Part shown: piece after piece, positions 30,077 to 38,943 of the stretch
Layout: the number at the start of each line of letters is the position of its first letter
Position numbering within the stretch: the stretch's first letter is position 1
Assembly: GCF_904426505.1 (NCBI RefSeq)
Contig: NZ_CAJGBN010000009.1
Span: forward strand, 33,291 to 97,290
Source: Rubrivivax sp. A210
GTDB lineage: Bacteria > Pseudomonadota > Gammaproteobacteria > Burkholderiales > Burkholderiaceae_C
DNA length: 64,000 nt
Reading direction: 5' to 3'
Notes under the pieces: generated by a model
What the model was told of the DNA's origin: nothing
The model's database searches: none
What the model saw: only the letters and a program-made list of their open reading frames with translations
Translations under genes and position numbers: made by a program

Positions 30077-32214
30077 TCACCACCCTGTCCTCCCAAGCCG
30101 CGGACCTGGCCGCCTGGCAGGCCCTCATCGAGGCCCTGCCCCAGCCGGCCTGGCTGGTGGCGCTGGCCGACCACCGCGTCGCTGCCGTCAATGCCGCCGC
30201 CGAACGCTTTCTCGACCGCCCGCGCGCCGGGCTGGTGGGCGAGGCGGCCGAGCAGGTGGCGAGCTCGCCCGAAGACCTGGGTTTCTGGGAAGCGGTGGCC
30301 GAGGGCGAGCCGGCTCGGCTGCTGAGCGACACCTGGATCGCCTCGCCCGCCGGCGAGGCGGTCCCGGTCACCCGCAGTGTGCAGCCGCTGCCCTGCGGCG
30401 AGGGCGCGCCGGCCTATGCGCTGGTGACGCTCACTGATCGCAGCGCCGAGCAGCGCGCCGACAGCGCGCGTGAGCTGCTGCTGGCCGAGCAGCAGGCCAC
30501 GCTGGAATGCACCGAGGACGGCATCCTGGTCACCGACCTCGCCGGCCGCGTGCGCAGCTTCAACCGCCGCTTCGCCGCCCTCTGGTCGCTGCCGGTGTCA
30601 CTGCTGCAGCAGCAGGACAGCGCGGTGGCGCACTGGATGGCGCGCAGCGTCGTCGACACCGACGCCTACGGCAAGCGCCTGCACGCGCTGGAGCAGGCCT
30701 CGCTCATCGTCGCCCGCGACCGCATCGAGCTGCAGTCGGGCCAGGTCTTCGACCGCGTCACCCAGCCGCTGCTGGTGGGTGGGCGGCTGCAGGGGCGGGT
30801 GTGGTGCTTCCGCGACCAGACCGAGCGCGTCGCTGCCCAGGCCCATATCGACGCACTGACGCTGCACGACGCGCTCACCGGCCTGGCCAACCGCCGCCAG
30901 CTGGCGCTGCGCGTGGCCGAGGCCTCGGCGGCGGTGCGCCGCGAAGCCGACGGCGGCGGCAGCTTCGCGCTGCTGCTGGTCGACCTCGACCGCTTCCGCC
31001 AGGTCAACGAGAGCCTGGGCCACGATCTCGGCGACCGCGTGCTGCTCGAGGTGGCGCAACGCCTGCAGGCCACGGTGGGTGCCGGCGAGGTGCTGGCCCG
31101 CCTGGGTGCCGACCAGTTCGCCTTGCTGCTGCGGCCTGGCGCCGGTGATGCCGCCGAGGCGGCCGAGGCCGGGGCGAGGCGCGTGCTCAACGTGGTGGCC
31201 CAGCCCTGCCTGGTCGACGGCGCCCAGCTGGCGCTGAGTTGCAGCATCGGCGTGGCGCTGGCGCCTTCGCGCGGCGTCGAGGCCGACGAGATGCTGCGCA
31301 TGGCCGAGAGCGCGCTGCGCGCCGCCAAGGCCGGCGGCCGTGCGGGCTTTCGCGTCCACCAGGCGCGTGCCGAGGGCGACCGCCAATCGCGCGTGCGGCT
31401 CGACCAGGCGATGCGGCGCGCCCTCGTCAGCGGGCGCTTCCGGCTGCACTACCAGCCACAGGTGAGCCTGGCCGGCAACCAGGTCATCGGAGTCGAGGCC
31501 CTGCTGCGCTGGCGCGACCCCGGCCTGGGCGATGTCGCCCCGGCGCAGTTCCTGCCGGTGGCCGAGGACACCGGCTTCATCCTGGCCATCGGCGAATGGG
31601 TGCTGACGCAGGCGCTGCGCCAGGCCGCGGCCTGGCAGGCGCGCGGCCAGCCGCTGCCGGTGTCGGTGAACGTCTCGCCGCTGCAATTCCAGCAAAGCGG
31701 CTTCGTCGACGGCGTGGCCGCCGCGCTCCAGGCCGCCGGCCTGCCCGGCACCTTGCTCGAGCTCGAGCTGACCGAGGCCGTGCTGGCCCAGGATCCCGAG
31801 GTGGCGCTGCTCAAGCTCGAGCAGCTGGCACGCCTGGGCGTGCGCCTGGCCATCGACGACTTCGGCACCGGCCTGTCCAGCGTGGCGCAGCTCGCGCGCC
31901 TGCCGGTGGGCCGCATCAAGATCGATCTGAGCTTCATCAGCGGCCTGCCTGACGACGAGGCCGACGTGACCGTGGTGCTGGCACTGCTGCAGATGGCGCG
32001 CGCCCTCGGCCTGCAGGTGGTGGCCGAAGGCGTGGAGACCGAGGCCCAGCGCCAGTTCCTGCTCGATGCCGGCTGCGACGCCTACCAGGGCCATCTGTAC
32101 GCGCCGGCGCTGGACCCGCTGACCTTCCAGCAGCGGCTGCCCGGCGCCGGGGCCCTGCCCCCGCCACCGCCCCCGCGCCGCCTGCCGCCGCACATCCGCC
32201 TCGTGCGGGGCTGA
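30073..32214 (+). CDS. PAS-GGDEF-EAL protein, degenerate GGDEF, intact EAL
   Basis: 713-residue protein translationally coupled to the HD-GYP gene. Order: two PAS-like domains (about 15-125 and 138-250), GGDEF domain (about 262-430) and EAL domain (about 440-690). The GGDEF active site reads GADQF (345-349), so diguanylate cyclase activity is unlikely. The EAL site is complete: EALLRW (475-480), VNVSP, LELTE, DDFGTG (595-600), KIDLSF and YQG. It should therefore hydrolyse c-di-GMP, with the GGDEF perhaps binding GTP as an allosteric site. No membrane segment. Confidence 0.9.
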   Translation: MITTLSSQAADLAAWQALIEALPQPAWLVALADHRVAAVNAAAERFLDRPRAGLVGEAAEQVASSPEDLGFWEAVAEGEPARLLSDTWIASPAGEAVPVTRSVQPLPCGEGAPAYALVTLTDRSAEQRADSARELLLAEQQATLECTEDGILVTDLAGRVRSFNRRFAALWSLPVSLLQQQDSAVAHWMARSVVDTDAYGKRLHALEQASLIVARDRIELQSGQVFDRVTQPLLVGGRLQGRVWCFRDQTERVAAQAHIDALTLHDALTGLANRRQLALRVAEASAAVRREADGGGSFALLLVDLDRFRQVNESLGHDLGDRVLLEVAQRLQATVGAGEVLARLGADQFALLLRPGAGDAAEAAEAGARRVLNVVAQPCLVDGAQLALSCSIGVALAPSRGVEADEMLRMAESALRAAKAGGRAGFRVHQARAEGDRQSRVRLDQAMRRALVSGRFRLHYQPQVSLAGNQVIGVEALLRWRDPGLGDVAPAQFLPVAEDTGFILAIGEWVLTQALRQAAAWQARGQPLPVSVNVSPLQFQQSGFVDGVAAALQAAGLPGTLLELELTEAVLAQDPEVALLKLEQLARLGVRLAIDDFGTGLSSVAQLARLPVGRIKIDLSFISGLPDDEADVTVVLALLQMARALGLQVVAEGVETEAQRQFLLDAGCDAYQGHLYAPALDPLTFQQRLPGAGALPPPPPPRRLPPHIRLVRG

Positions 32215-32251
32215 CCGGGGGCGTGGCCGGCGGCCTGATCTTGCATCCGGT

Positions 32252-32257
32252 CACAAT
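32252..32257 (+). promoter_or_regulatory. -10-like hexamer CACAAT before the DUF1840 gene (predicted)
   Basis: CACAAT followed by 9 nt and the ATG at 32267. The predicted start site is about three bases before the start codon; no Shine-Dalgarno is visible. Confidence 0.35.
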
Positions 32258-32266
32258 GCGGGCCTG

Positions 32267-32569
32267 ATGATCTACAAGTTCAAGAGCGCCGCCGCCGGCG
32301 ACGTGATCATGTTGCGGCCCCAGGGCGAGCAGATGTTGCGCCTGCTGGGACGCGAGCCATCGACCAAGGGCATCATCGAGCCGCAAGCGATGGGCGAGGC
32401 CATCGCCTTGCTCCAGCAGGCCATCGCCGATGAGGCCGCGGCGCCTGAGGTCGATGAAGATGGTGAGCCGCGCCGGCCCGCGGTGTCGCTGCGCCAGCGC
32501 CTGTGGCCGATGGTCGAGATGCTGCGCCGCTGCCAGGCCGCCGACAAGCCGGTGGTCTGGGGCGTTTGA
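32267..32569 (+). CDS. DUF1840-family protein
   Basis: 100-residue acidic cytoplasmic protein. The sequence MIYKFKSAAAGDVIMLRPQG, GIIEPQAMGEAIALLQQAI and QRLWPMVEMLRRC is characteristic of DUF1840, a family largely restricted to betaproteobacteria. No function is known. The PEBP-like gene follows 30 bp later. Confidence 0.82.
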   Translation: MIYKFKSAAAGDVIMLRPQGEQMLRLLGREPSTKGIIEPQAMGEAIALLQQAIADEAAAPEVDEDGEPRRPAVSLRQRLWPMVEMLRRCQAADKPVVWGV

Positions 32570-32599
32570 AGGGCCCCGACAGGAAGACGGAAGTAGACG

Positions 32600-33238
32600 A
32601 TGAAACTCTGGAGTGACAGCTGGACCAGCGGTGACCGCATCCCGGCACGCCATGCCGCCGGCAAGCCCGACGGCGCGGGCGGCGCCGGTTTCAGCGACAA
32701 CATCAGCCCCCACCTGGGCTGGAGCGAGGTGCCCGCGGGCACGCAGTCGCTGGTGCTGATCTGCCACGACTTCGACGTGCCCAGCCGCGCCGACGATGTC
32801 AACCAGCCCGGGCGCGAGATCCCGGCCGACCTGGCGCGCGTCGACTTCTTCCACTGGGTGCTGGTCGACCTGCCGCCGCTGCCGGCCGAACTGGCCGAGG
32901 GCGAGTTCAGCCGCGGCTTCGTGCCGCGCGGCAAGCCCGGCCCGGCGGCGCGCGACGGCGCCCGCCACGGCCTCAACGACTACACCGGCTGGTTTGCCGG
33001 CCACGCCGAGATGGCCGGCCAGTACTTCGGCTACGACGGTCCCTTCCCGCCCTTCAACGACTCGCTGGTACACCACTACGTGTTCACGCTTTACGCCGTC
33101 GCGGTGCCGCGGCTGCCGCTGGAGGGCGTGTTCACCGGCCACCAGGTGCGCGAGCAACTGGCCGGCCGCGTGCTCGGCGAGGCCACTTTCTCGGGCACCT
33201 ACACGCTCAACCAGCGCCTGCTGTCGTTGGGGAGTTGA
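32600..33238 (+). CDS. YbhB/YbcL-family (PEBP, Raf-kinase-inhibitor-like) protein
   Basis: 212-residue PEBP-fold protein, cytoplasmic (no leader). Visible: NISPHLGWSEVPAGTQSLVLICHDFDVP (shown in part), FFHWVLVDLP, the YFGYDGPFPPFNDSLVHHYVF block and the C-terminal helix. The ligand-binding DPD motif of many members reads DFD here. Bacterial PEBPs have no established role. It lies between DUF1840 and the histidine phosphatase, with GGGGAG near its end serving as Shine-Dalgarno for the latter. Confidence 0.85.
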   Translation: MKLWSDSWTSGDRIPARHAAGKPDGAGGAGFSDNISPHLGWSEVPAGTQSLVLICHDFDVPSRADDVNQPGREIPADLARVDFFHWVLVDLPPLPAELAEGEFSRGFVPRGKPGPAARDGARHGLNDYTGWFAGHAEMAGQYFGYDGPFPPFNDSLVHHYVFTLYAVAVPRLPLEGVFTGHQVREQLAGRVLGEATFSGTYTLNQRLLSLGS

Positions 33239-33243
33239 GCGCG

Positions 33244-33864
33244 ATGCAGGAGCCGACGCGGCTGTTCGCGCTGCGCCACGGCCAGACGGCCTGGAACGCC
33301 GACCGGCGCATCCAGGGCCATGTCGACATCCCGCTCGACGACACCGGCAGCCGCCAGGCGGCGTTGCTGGCGCAGGCGCTGGCCGGCGAGGGCCTGGCAG
33401 CCATCTACAGCAGTGACTTGCAGCGTGCCCGCGCCACCGCCGATGCACTGGCGGCCGCCACCGGGCTGGCGGTGCAGACCGAGCCGGCGCTGCGCGAGCG
33501 CGCCTTTGGCCGTTTCGAGAGCCTGGCCTTCACCGAGATCGAAGAGCGCTGGCCCGAAGAAGCCCTGCGCTGGCGTCGCCGCGAGCCCGATTTCGCCCCC
33601 GGCGGCGGCGAGACGCTGGAGGTCTTCGCCGGCCGCTGCCTGCCGGCGATAGCCGCGCTGGCCGCTCGCCATGCCGGCCAGGCCATTGCGGTGGTGTCCC
33701 ATGGCGGCGTGCTCGATTGCCTCTACCGCCATGCCGTCGGCATCGCACCTGCACAGGCGCGCACCTGGCAGCTGGGCAATGCCAGCATCAACCGCCTGCT
33801 CTACAACGGCGAGGGCTTCGTCGTCGTGGGCTGGAACGACGACGCCCACCTCGAGGGCGCCTGA
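33244..33864 (+). CDS. histidine phosphatase family protein (phosphoglycerate mutase-like)
   Basis: 206-residue member of branch 1 of the histidine phosphatase superfamily. The phosphohistidine motif LRHGQT (His12) and the second His in VVSHGGVLDCLYR are both present, as is the acid in RERAFGRFE. Substrates in the family range from phosphoglycerate to alpha-ribazole phosphate; none is favoured. The ATG at 33244 is chosen because a GGGGAG Shine-Dalgarno lies nine bases upstream; a TTG overlapping the previous stop is the alternative. Confidence 0.88.
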   Translation: MQEPTRLFALRHGQTAWNADRRIQGHVDIPLDDTGSRQAALLAQALAGEGLAAIYSSDLQRARATADALAAATGLAVQTEPALRERAFGRFESLAFTEIEERWPEEALRWRRREPDFAPGGGETLEVFAGRCLPAIAALAARHAGQAIAVVSHGGVLDCLYRHAVGIAPAQARTWQLGNASINRLLYNGEGFVVVGWNDDAHLEGA

Positions 33865-33902
33865 CGGGCGCAGGCCCGCCTGCGGCCTGCGTGGTCAGGC
33901 GC
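33857..33902. terminator. bidirectional two-level hairpin between convergent genes
   Basis: Outer arms GCGCCTGAC (33857-33865) and GTCAGGCGC (33894-33902) enclose an inner hairpin CGCAGGC/GCCTGCG (33869-33891). The stop codons of both convergent genes lie within the outer stem. No T-tract. Confidence 0.5.
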
Positions 33903-34566
33903 GGCGGCGTGCGCCGCGGGTGAGGGCCAGGCCTGCCAGCGCCAACGCGGCCAGGGCGGCGGTGCCGGGGGCGGGCAGGGCGCTGCCCGAGGCATCGCTC
34001 AGGCGCAGGTTGTCGAACTGGTGGGCCCAGCCGGTGGTCTGCTGCCAGTGCACCTCGACGACGTCGGTGAGCGCGCTGAGGTCGAAGCGCCGGAAGCCGA
34101 AGGCGCCAACCTCCACCGCGTCCGTGCCTTCGGTGCTGACCTGGCTGCCGTCGCCGCGCGTGCCGCGGAAGACGATGGACACCGTGGCGGTGCCGTCGAT
34201 GGTGGCGTAATTGCGCAGCAGCGAAAGGTCGATGGACAGCAGGCTGAAGGCAGCCCCGCCGTGGGTCAGCGTGGTGAGGCCGGCGTCGGCGTCGAAGTCT
34301 TCGTTGAGCCCGGCGTTGAACAAGCCCTGGCTGCCGGCATAGCGTGCCGGGGTGGGATCGGGGCCCGCGCCCCAGCTGCCCAGGCCCAGGTCCGAGGTGA
34401 AGAGGTAGCCGCTTTCAATGTAGTTGGCGAAGAACTGGTCGTCGCTGGACTGGCTGGCCAGCGGGTCGAAGGTGATGGTCGTCGTGGCGGCCGAGGCGGC
34501 GCCGGCGGCAACGGCGACGCCCAGGGCCATGGCGGCGCGGGCCAGGGCATGGAACGGAATCTTCAT
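33895..34566 (-). CDS. PEP-CTERM-type sorting-domain protein
   Basis: 223-residue exported protein with a signal peptide (MKIPFHALARAAMALGVAVAAGAASA), a beta-rich body without a named enzyme domain (TTTITFDPLASQ, then an acidic, Asp-rich part and VEVHWQQTTGWAHQFDNLRLSD near the end), and a C-terminal LPAPGTAALAALALAGLAL plus RRR tail. The tail is a PAPG variant of the PEP-CTERM signal. The body resembles surface carbohydrate- or matrix-associated proteins. Start placed at MKIPFH; the frame is open upstream without family-like sequence. Confidence 0.78.
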   Translation of the reverse strand: MKIPFHALARAAMALGVAVAAGAASAATTTITFDPLASQSSDDQFFANYIESGYLFTSDLGLGSWGAGPDPTPARYAGSQGLFNAGLNEDFDADAGLTTLTHGGAAFSLLSIDLSLLRNYATIDGTATVSIVFRGTRGDGSQVSTEGTDAVEVGAFGFRRFDLSALTDVVEVHWQQTTGWAHQFDNLRLSDASGSALPAPGTAALAALALAGLALTRGARRRA

Positions 34567-34617
34567 GGCAACTCCTGTGCGCCGCGGGCAGGCGGCAAGG
34601 CGGGGCGAAAACGGCGA

Positions 34618-34646
34618 CCGCCCATGCCAAGGCAAGGCGTGGGCGG
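34618..34646 (-). terminator. hairpin downstream of pilY1
   Basis: CCGCCCATGCC and GGCGTGGGCGG pair around a 7-nt loop. On the minus strand the stem is followed by TCGCCGTTTTCG, a weak T-tract, about 80 bp after the pilY1 stop. A second perfect hairpin, GGTCAGGC-GCG-GCCTGACC, lies closer at 34662-34680 without a T-tract. Confidence 0.5.
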
Positions 34647-34726
34647 CAGTTTACGGATCGGGGTCAGGCGCGGCCTGACCTTGATCAATGGCGGGCGGGT
34701 GTCGGGGCGGGGTGCCGGCGGCGGTT

Positions 34727-37700
34727 CTAGCGGCGGATCTCCTTCCAGGCGTTCTTGGCCGGGGTGATGACCTGGCCCACCGGCAGTTCGCGCTGGTAGA
34801 CCGTGTTGTCGGATCGGTGGGTGGTGCCGATGACGCGGCCGCTGACCACGCGCAGCGCGAGCACGCGCGACGAGGTGGCGTCGGTGGCGATGGTCTGCGA
34901 GATGAAGCTCGAGGTCGAGACCTTGGCGCCCGTGCCGATGTCCAGCAGGTAGAGGTAGGAGCCCTGGGAGCAGTCGGCGCCGCCATTGACGTTGGTGACG
35001 AAGGCGACCGAGCCGTAGACCACCGAGGGGGCGGTGTTGGCCTGTTCGCCGGCGGCCAGATCCATGTACCAGCCGCGGCCCGAGGACCAGTCGAAGGTGG
35101 TGTTGGTCATGGTGTCGGCAACGCGGCCGTTGTAGACCTGGCGCGACAGGCTGGTGCGCGCATTGGTGAGCGTGCTGCCGTCGGCGATGGCGTAGAAGGT
35201 CTGCACGCGGCTGCTGCCGAAATCGGTGATGTCCAGCAGCCGCCCGGTGCCCACCAGCACCACGCGCTGGCTGCCCACCAGGGCCAGTTCGGGCGGCGCC
35301 GTCACCGGCTGCAGGTTGTCGCTGGTGTCCTTCAACGTGGCCAGCAGTTCGGCGTCGAGTTCGCCGCTGCCGGTGCGGGCAAGGTCGAACTTCCACAGAT
35401 TGCCCAGCAGGTCGCCGCCGTAGGCGTAGCGCGCCGTGCCATCGGATTCCTTGAAGGCCGAGACATGGGTGAGCCCGGCCTCCTGGCCCGGATAGACATC
35501 GCCCGCGGTGGTGCGGAAGGTCTTGATGACGGCGCCGGTGGCGGCATTCAGCACCCACAGCCGGCCCTTGCCGTCGCCGCGCACCCGGCCGTTGTCGTAG
35601 CCCGAGGTGACCAGCACCACGTCGCCGTCGGCGCTGGTGCGGGTGATCACCGGCTGGCCCACGGTGTAGCCGACCTTGGCCCGCGTGGTGGTGTCGGCGG
35701 CGGTGGGGAAGATCCAGCGGTACTGCGCCGCCGCGGTGGTGGCGTCCAGGTTCTTGGGCGAGCTCACGTCCAGCGCGTAATAGCTGGTGCCGGCCGCGCC
35801 CAGGCCGCCCACCAGCAGCTTGGCGTTGGTCGAGAGCTTGGCATAGGTGGGCGCGGCGTCGAGCACGGTCTGGTAGATCCAGCCGCGCTGCACCGAGGCG
35901 CCCAGCTTGGCCAGCGTGTCGGGCGGTGCGTAGGCCCATTGCTCGGCCCCGGTGACGGTGTCGAAGGCGTGCAGCATGCCGTCGCCCGAGGCCAGGTAGA
36001 CCGTGGTCTCCTCGCGCGCCAGCACAGGCTCGGCATTGACGACGGCGCCGATCAGGCTGCTGCGGGTGCGGAAGGTGCTGCCCTCGCCGGTGCGGCTGCC
36101 GCGCAGGTAGTCCACCACGGCGGCATTGCTGGGGAAGGCGGCGGTATCGGGGTTGACGAGGGCACCGACATTGGCGTCGCTGAAGTCGACGCCAGCGCTG
36201 GCGTCGGAGCTGAAGATCACGCGCGTGGTCCAGTCGCGCGCCGCCAACAGCGTGGACGCGCGCCAGTTGGCGGTGGACGAGACGGCCGCGGTGGCGGTGT
36301 TGATGGCGTTGGCCGTCAGGTCGCCGGCCCAGCCGCGCGGGTTGTACATGCCCATGTAGGCCTGGCGGTCGCTGCGGTCGAGGTTGACCGCGCTCACCGC
36401 GATGGCGCCCTGGGCGGCGACCTGGTTGAGGATCTCGTCCAGGCCGGCGCGCACGCGCAGCGCCGTCTCCTCCGGCGTGTTGGCCAGGTACATCTTGCCG
36501 CGGCCGTTGAGGGTGGCATGCCAGAGGTCGTCCACCGACAGCGGACTGCGGTCTGCGTTCGGGTCGGGCCAGGCCGCGGCGGTGGTGGGCGGCGTCGAGC
36601 TTTCGCTCAGGAACATCGTGCCGCGTGCGCCCAGCGTCAGCCCGTAGGTGTTGATGTGCAGGTTGGTGTTGGTGTCGGTGGGCGTTGCCGGCAGGGCGCC
36701 GGTGACCATGCCGTTGGTGGTGTCGGTGGCCGGGCGCGGGTTGTTGGTGTAGTAGCGCAGCGCCAGGTCGGCCAGCACGCCGTTGTGGCTGAAGCTCCAG
36801 GCATAGGGCGCGTCGCTGCCCCAGTTGCTGGCGCTCTTGCCGGTGTCGTAGGCGGGCGGCGTGACGCTCGAGTTGTTGGCGAAGCCATCGGTCACGAGGA
36901 AGGCGTTGTTGCGCTGGCAGGCGTACTGGATCATGTTGTACGCGGTGCCGGTCTTGTCGGTGCGCTTGAACTGTTCGCCGATGTACTTGAGGGTCTCGCG
37001 CGTGGGCGTGCCGCCGCTGGTGTCGACCTCGTAGAAGATGCCGGCCACGCGGGCGCGGCCGAGGGCGCCCGAGGCCAGCGTGGCGTCGGCGTCGTACATC
37101 GTCACATTGCCGGTGAGCGAGCTGAACGGCACCACGCCCAGGCGCATGCCGGTCAGGCCTTCCATGGTGTCGCCCATGGCGCCGGCCAGCATCAGGCGGC
37201 GCTTGCGGTAGTACTGCCACCAGTTGGCGAAGTTCTGCATCTCGGCGCTGTAGCTGCGGCCCGAGGGGAAGGTATTGCCGGACTTGATCTGGTAGCGCTT
37301 GAGCGTGCCACCGCCGGGCAGGTCGACGCAGGTGTCATTGAGCACGCTGCTGCTTTCGGGCGTGCAGGTCTCCTTGATCCAGAAGGTGGCGGGGAAGTAG
37401 GTGACCGCGACCTGGGTGGTGTGGCCCGAATCGGCGGCGATGTCGCTGGTGCCGACATTGGTCCAGCTGCCGCAGCCGGTGGTCGCGTTCGAGGCGTCGC
37501 ACTCGCGGTACTTGGCGCCGGCCGGGAGCTTCATGCCGGGGAAGGCCATGAACACCCAGTTGGCGAGGGGGTTCGATGAGGAGTTCAGCGGCGTGACGAC
37601 GTCGGTCGTCAGGTTCATCGTCGATGTGCCGAGCACCGGGTGCGACTTCGCCGCCGTGGAAGCCGCCGCGGCCGGCGCGACGGCGCCGCTGGCGAGCTGG

Positions 37701-38293
37701 GCCGGGGCCCAGGGCTGGTAGGTGACGAGGGTGTTGTAGTACAGCGGGTTGTGCATCGTCGACTGCGCCGGGTCCGCAGGAGGCTGCTGGTAGGCACCGT
37801 TGGCGTTCTTGTAGACACCGGCCCAGCGCAGGAAGGCGAACTCGCGCGTGGGCATCACCGCGAAGTGGTCATAGCTCACGTCGGCGTAGGTGCGGGTGCC
37901 GGAGCCGGCTGTCGACGAATAGCCGTTCGGGAACAGGAAGACGAACTTGCGCCACGACGCCGAGCCCTGGGTGCCGACGCCGCCGGTGGCGTTGAACCAG
38001 GGCGCGGTGAGGCTTCGCAGCGCGGTGTTGGGGTGGTTGGAGTCGGTGCCCCAGCCGCCACTGAGCGCGGGGCTGGAGCGGTTGTAGTCCCACCAGAAGG
38101 CGCCGTCGTTGGTGTAGATCATGATCTCGGAGCCCATCGAGCCCGAGTCGTCCATGCCGATGATGACGTTGGGCTTGGCCAGCACCGAGGCCTTGAGCGG
38201 CAGTTCGGCCAGGTTGGTGGCCTGCGCGGCGAGGCCGAACATCAGCCCGGTGAGGGCGACGGCGGTGGCTGCGGCGTGGATGGCGGTCTTCAT
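34727..38293 (-). CDS. pilY1: type IV pilus tip adhesin/assembly protein PilY1 (first copy)
   Basis: 1188-residue exported protein, the last gene of the minus-strand minor-pilin operon. It has a signal peptide (cleavage about LAAQA), an N-terminal von Willebrand A-like region with an intact MIDAS DDSGS (48-52), and a C-terminal PilC/PilY beta-propeller (about 700-1150) with blades such as VYLASGDGMLHAFDTVTGAEQW. PilY1 sits at the pilus tip with the minor pilins and controls pilus extension, adhesion and surface sensing. The 98-bp gap to pilX contains alternative hairpins, so pilY1 may be expressed differently from the pilins. Confidence 0.9.
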   Translation of the reverse strand: MKTAIHAAATAVALTGLMFGLAAQATNLAELPLKASVLAKPNVIIGMDDSGSMGSEIMIYTNDGAFWWDYNRSSPALSGGWGTDSNHPNTALRSLTAPWFNATGGVGTQGSASWRKFVFLFPNGYSSTAGSGTRTYADVSYDHFAVMPTREFAFLRWAGVYKNANGAYQQPPADPAQSTMHNPLYYNTLVTYQPWAPAQLASGAVAPAAAASTAAKSHPVLGTSTMNLTTDVVTPLNSSSNPLANWVFMAFPGMKLPAGAKYRECDASNATTGCGSWTNVGTSDIAADSGHTTQVAVTYFPATFWIKETCTPESSSVLNDTCVDLPGGGTLKRYQIKSGNTFPSGRSYSAEMQNFANWWQYYRKRRLMLAGAMGDTMEGLTGMRLGVVPFSSLTGNVTMYDADATLASGALGRARVAGIFYEVDTSGGTPTRETLKYIGEQFKRTDKTGTAYNMIQYACQRNNAFLVTDGFANNSSVTPPAYDTGKSASNWGSDAPYAWSFSHNGVLADLALRYYTNNPRPATDTTNGMVTGALPATPTDTNTNLHINTYGLTLGARGTMFLSESSTPPTTAAAWPDPNADRSPLSVDDLWHATLNGRGKMYLANTPEETALRVRAGLDEILNQVAAQGAIAVSAVNLDRSDRQAYMGMYNPRGWAGDLTANAINTATAAVSSTANWRASTLLAARDWTTRVIFSSDASAGVDFSDANVGALVNPDTAAFPSNAAVVDYLRGSRTGEGSTFRTRSSLIGAVVNAEPVLAREETTVYLASGDGMLHAFDTVTGAEQWAYAPPDTLAKLGASVQRGWIYQTVLDAAPTYAKLSTNAKLLVGGLGAAGTSYYALDVSSPKNLDATTAAAQYRWIFPTAADTTTRAKVGYTVGQPVITRTSADGDVVLVTSGYDNGRVRGDGKGRLWVLNAATGAVIKTFRTTAGDVYPGQEAGLTHVSAFKESDGTARYAYGGDLLGNLWKFDLARTGSGELDAELLATLKDTSDNLQPVTAPPELALVGSQRVVLVGTGRLLDITDFGSSRVQTFYAIADGSTLTNARTSLSRQVYNGRVADTMTNTTFDWSSGRGWYMDLAAGEQANTAPSVVYGSVAFVTNVNGGADCSQGSYLYLLDIGTGAKVSTSSFISQTIATDATSSRVLALRVVSGRVIGTTHRSDNTVYQRELPVGQVITPAKNAWKEIRR

Positions 38294-38341
38294 GGCGGGC
38301 CCCGGTGAGGGAGATAGAGCTGGCGAACAGGACAGAGGGGG

Positions 38342-38385
38342 CTTCACAGGGTGTGAAGGAACCGTCGCGCAGGCGGTTCCTTCAC
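38342..38385 (-). promoter_or_regulatory. mutually exclusive hairpins between pilX and pilY1
   Basis: Arms 38353-38364 and 38374-38385 form a perfect 12-bp stem with a 9-nt loop. The sequence 38352-38358 (TGTGAAG) can instead pair with CTTCACA at 38342-38348 around a 3-nt loop. The two structures share bases and cannot coexist. Neither is followed by a T-tract, so an attenuator, RNase-processing or translational switch for pilY1 are all possible. Confidence 0.55.
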
Positions 38386-38391
38386 GCCTTG

Positions 38392-38943
38392 TCAGCCTTT
38401 GGTGACGAGCGACTGCACCCAGGTCTCGGTGTCCTTGGGGCCGGTCACGCGCACGGTGATGCGGAACTGGCGCGAGTTGGGCGGGTCCAGCGGTTCGTTG
38501 CCGACACGCGCGCTGGCCGTTTGCGGCACCTGCTTGACCAGGCACTCGCGCAGGGTATTGGTCACCAGGGCCACGGTACACATGCGCTCGACGACGTAGC
38601 GCACGCTGTAGTTGCCCACCACCACCTCGGGTGCGGCGGCAAAGTCGACATTGGGTATGCCGGCGCCGTCGGCGGCCTGCATGGTGGCCCAGTACCAGTT
38701 GCCGGTGTTGGCTTCTTCGCTGGCCAGGGCGCGCACGGCCGCATAGGCGGTGTTGACGCCCACCTCCGAGGCCTGCAGCGAGGCCTCGCGGTAGGTGCTG
38801 TTGCCGCTGGCCAGGGTGCCGATCTCGGTCATGCGGGCCAGCGCCAGGCCGCCCAGGATCATCACCACCATCAGCAGCAGCACGACGACGATGGTGACGC
38901 CGCGCTGGCCTTCGGCTCGCAGGGTGGTTGACAGTCTGTTCAT
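38392..38943 (-). CDS. pilX: minor pilin assembly protein PilX (first copy)
   Basis: 183-residue PilX-type protein. The N-terminus QRGVTIVVVLLLMVVMILGG is a class III-like pilin helix without the canonical Glu5 (Ile-Val at the start), as usual in PilX; the remainder is a small globular domain with cysteines. It primes pilus assembly with PilV, PilW and FimT. Its ATG overlaps the pilW stop (ATGA). Confidence 0.85.
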   Translation of the reverse strand: MNRLSTTLRAEGQRGVTIVVVLLLMVVMILGGLALARMTEIGTLASGNSTYREASLQASEVGVNTAYAAVRALASEEANTGNWYWATMQAADGAGIPNVDFAAAPEVVVGNYSVRYVVERMCTVALVTNTLRECLVKQVPQTASARVGNEPLDPPNSRQFRITVRVTGPKDTETWVQSLVTKG

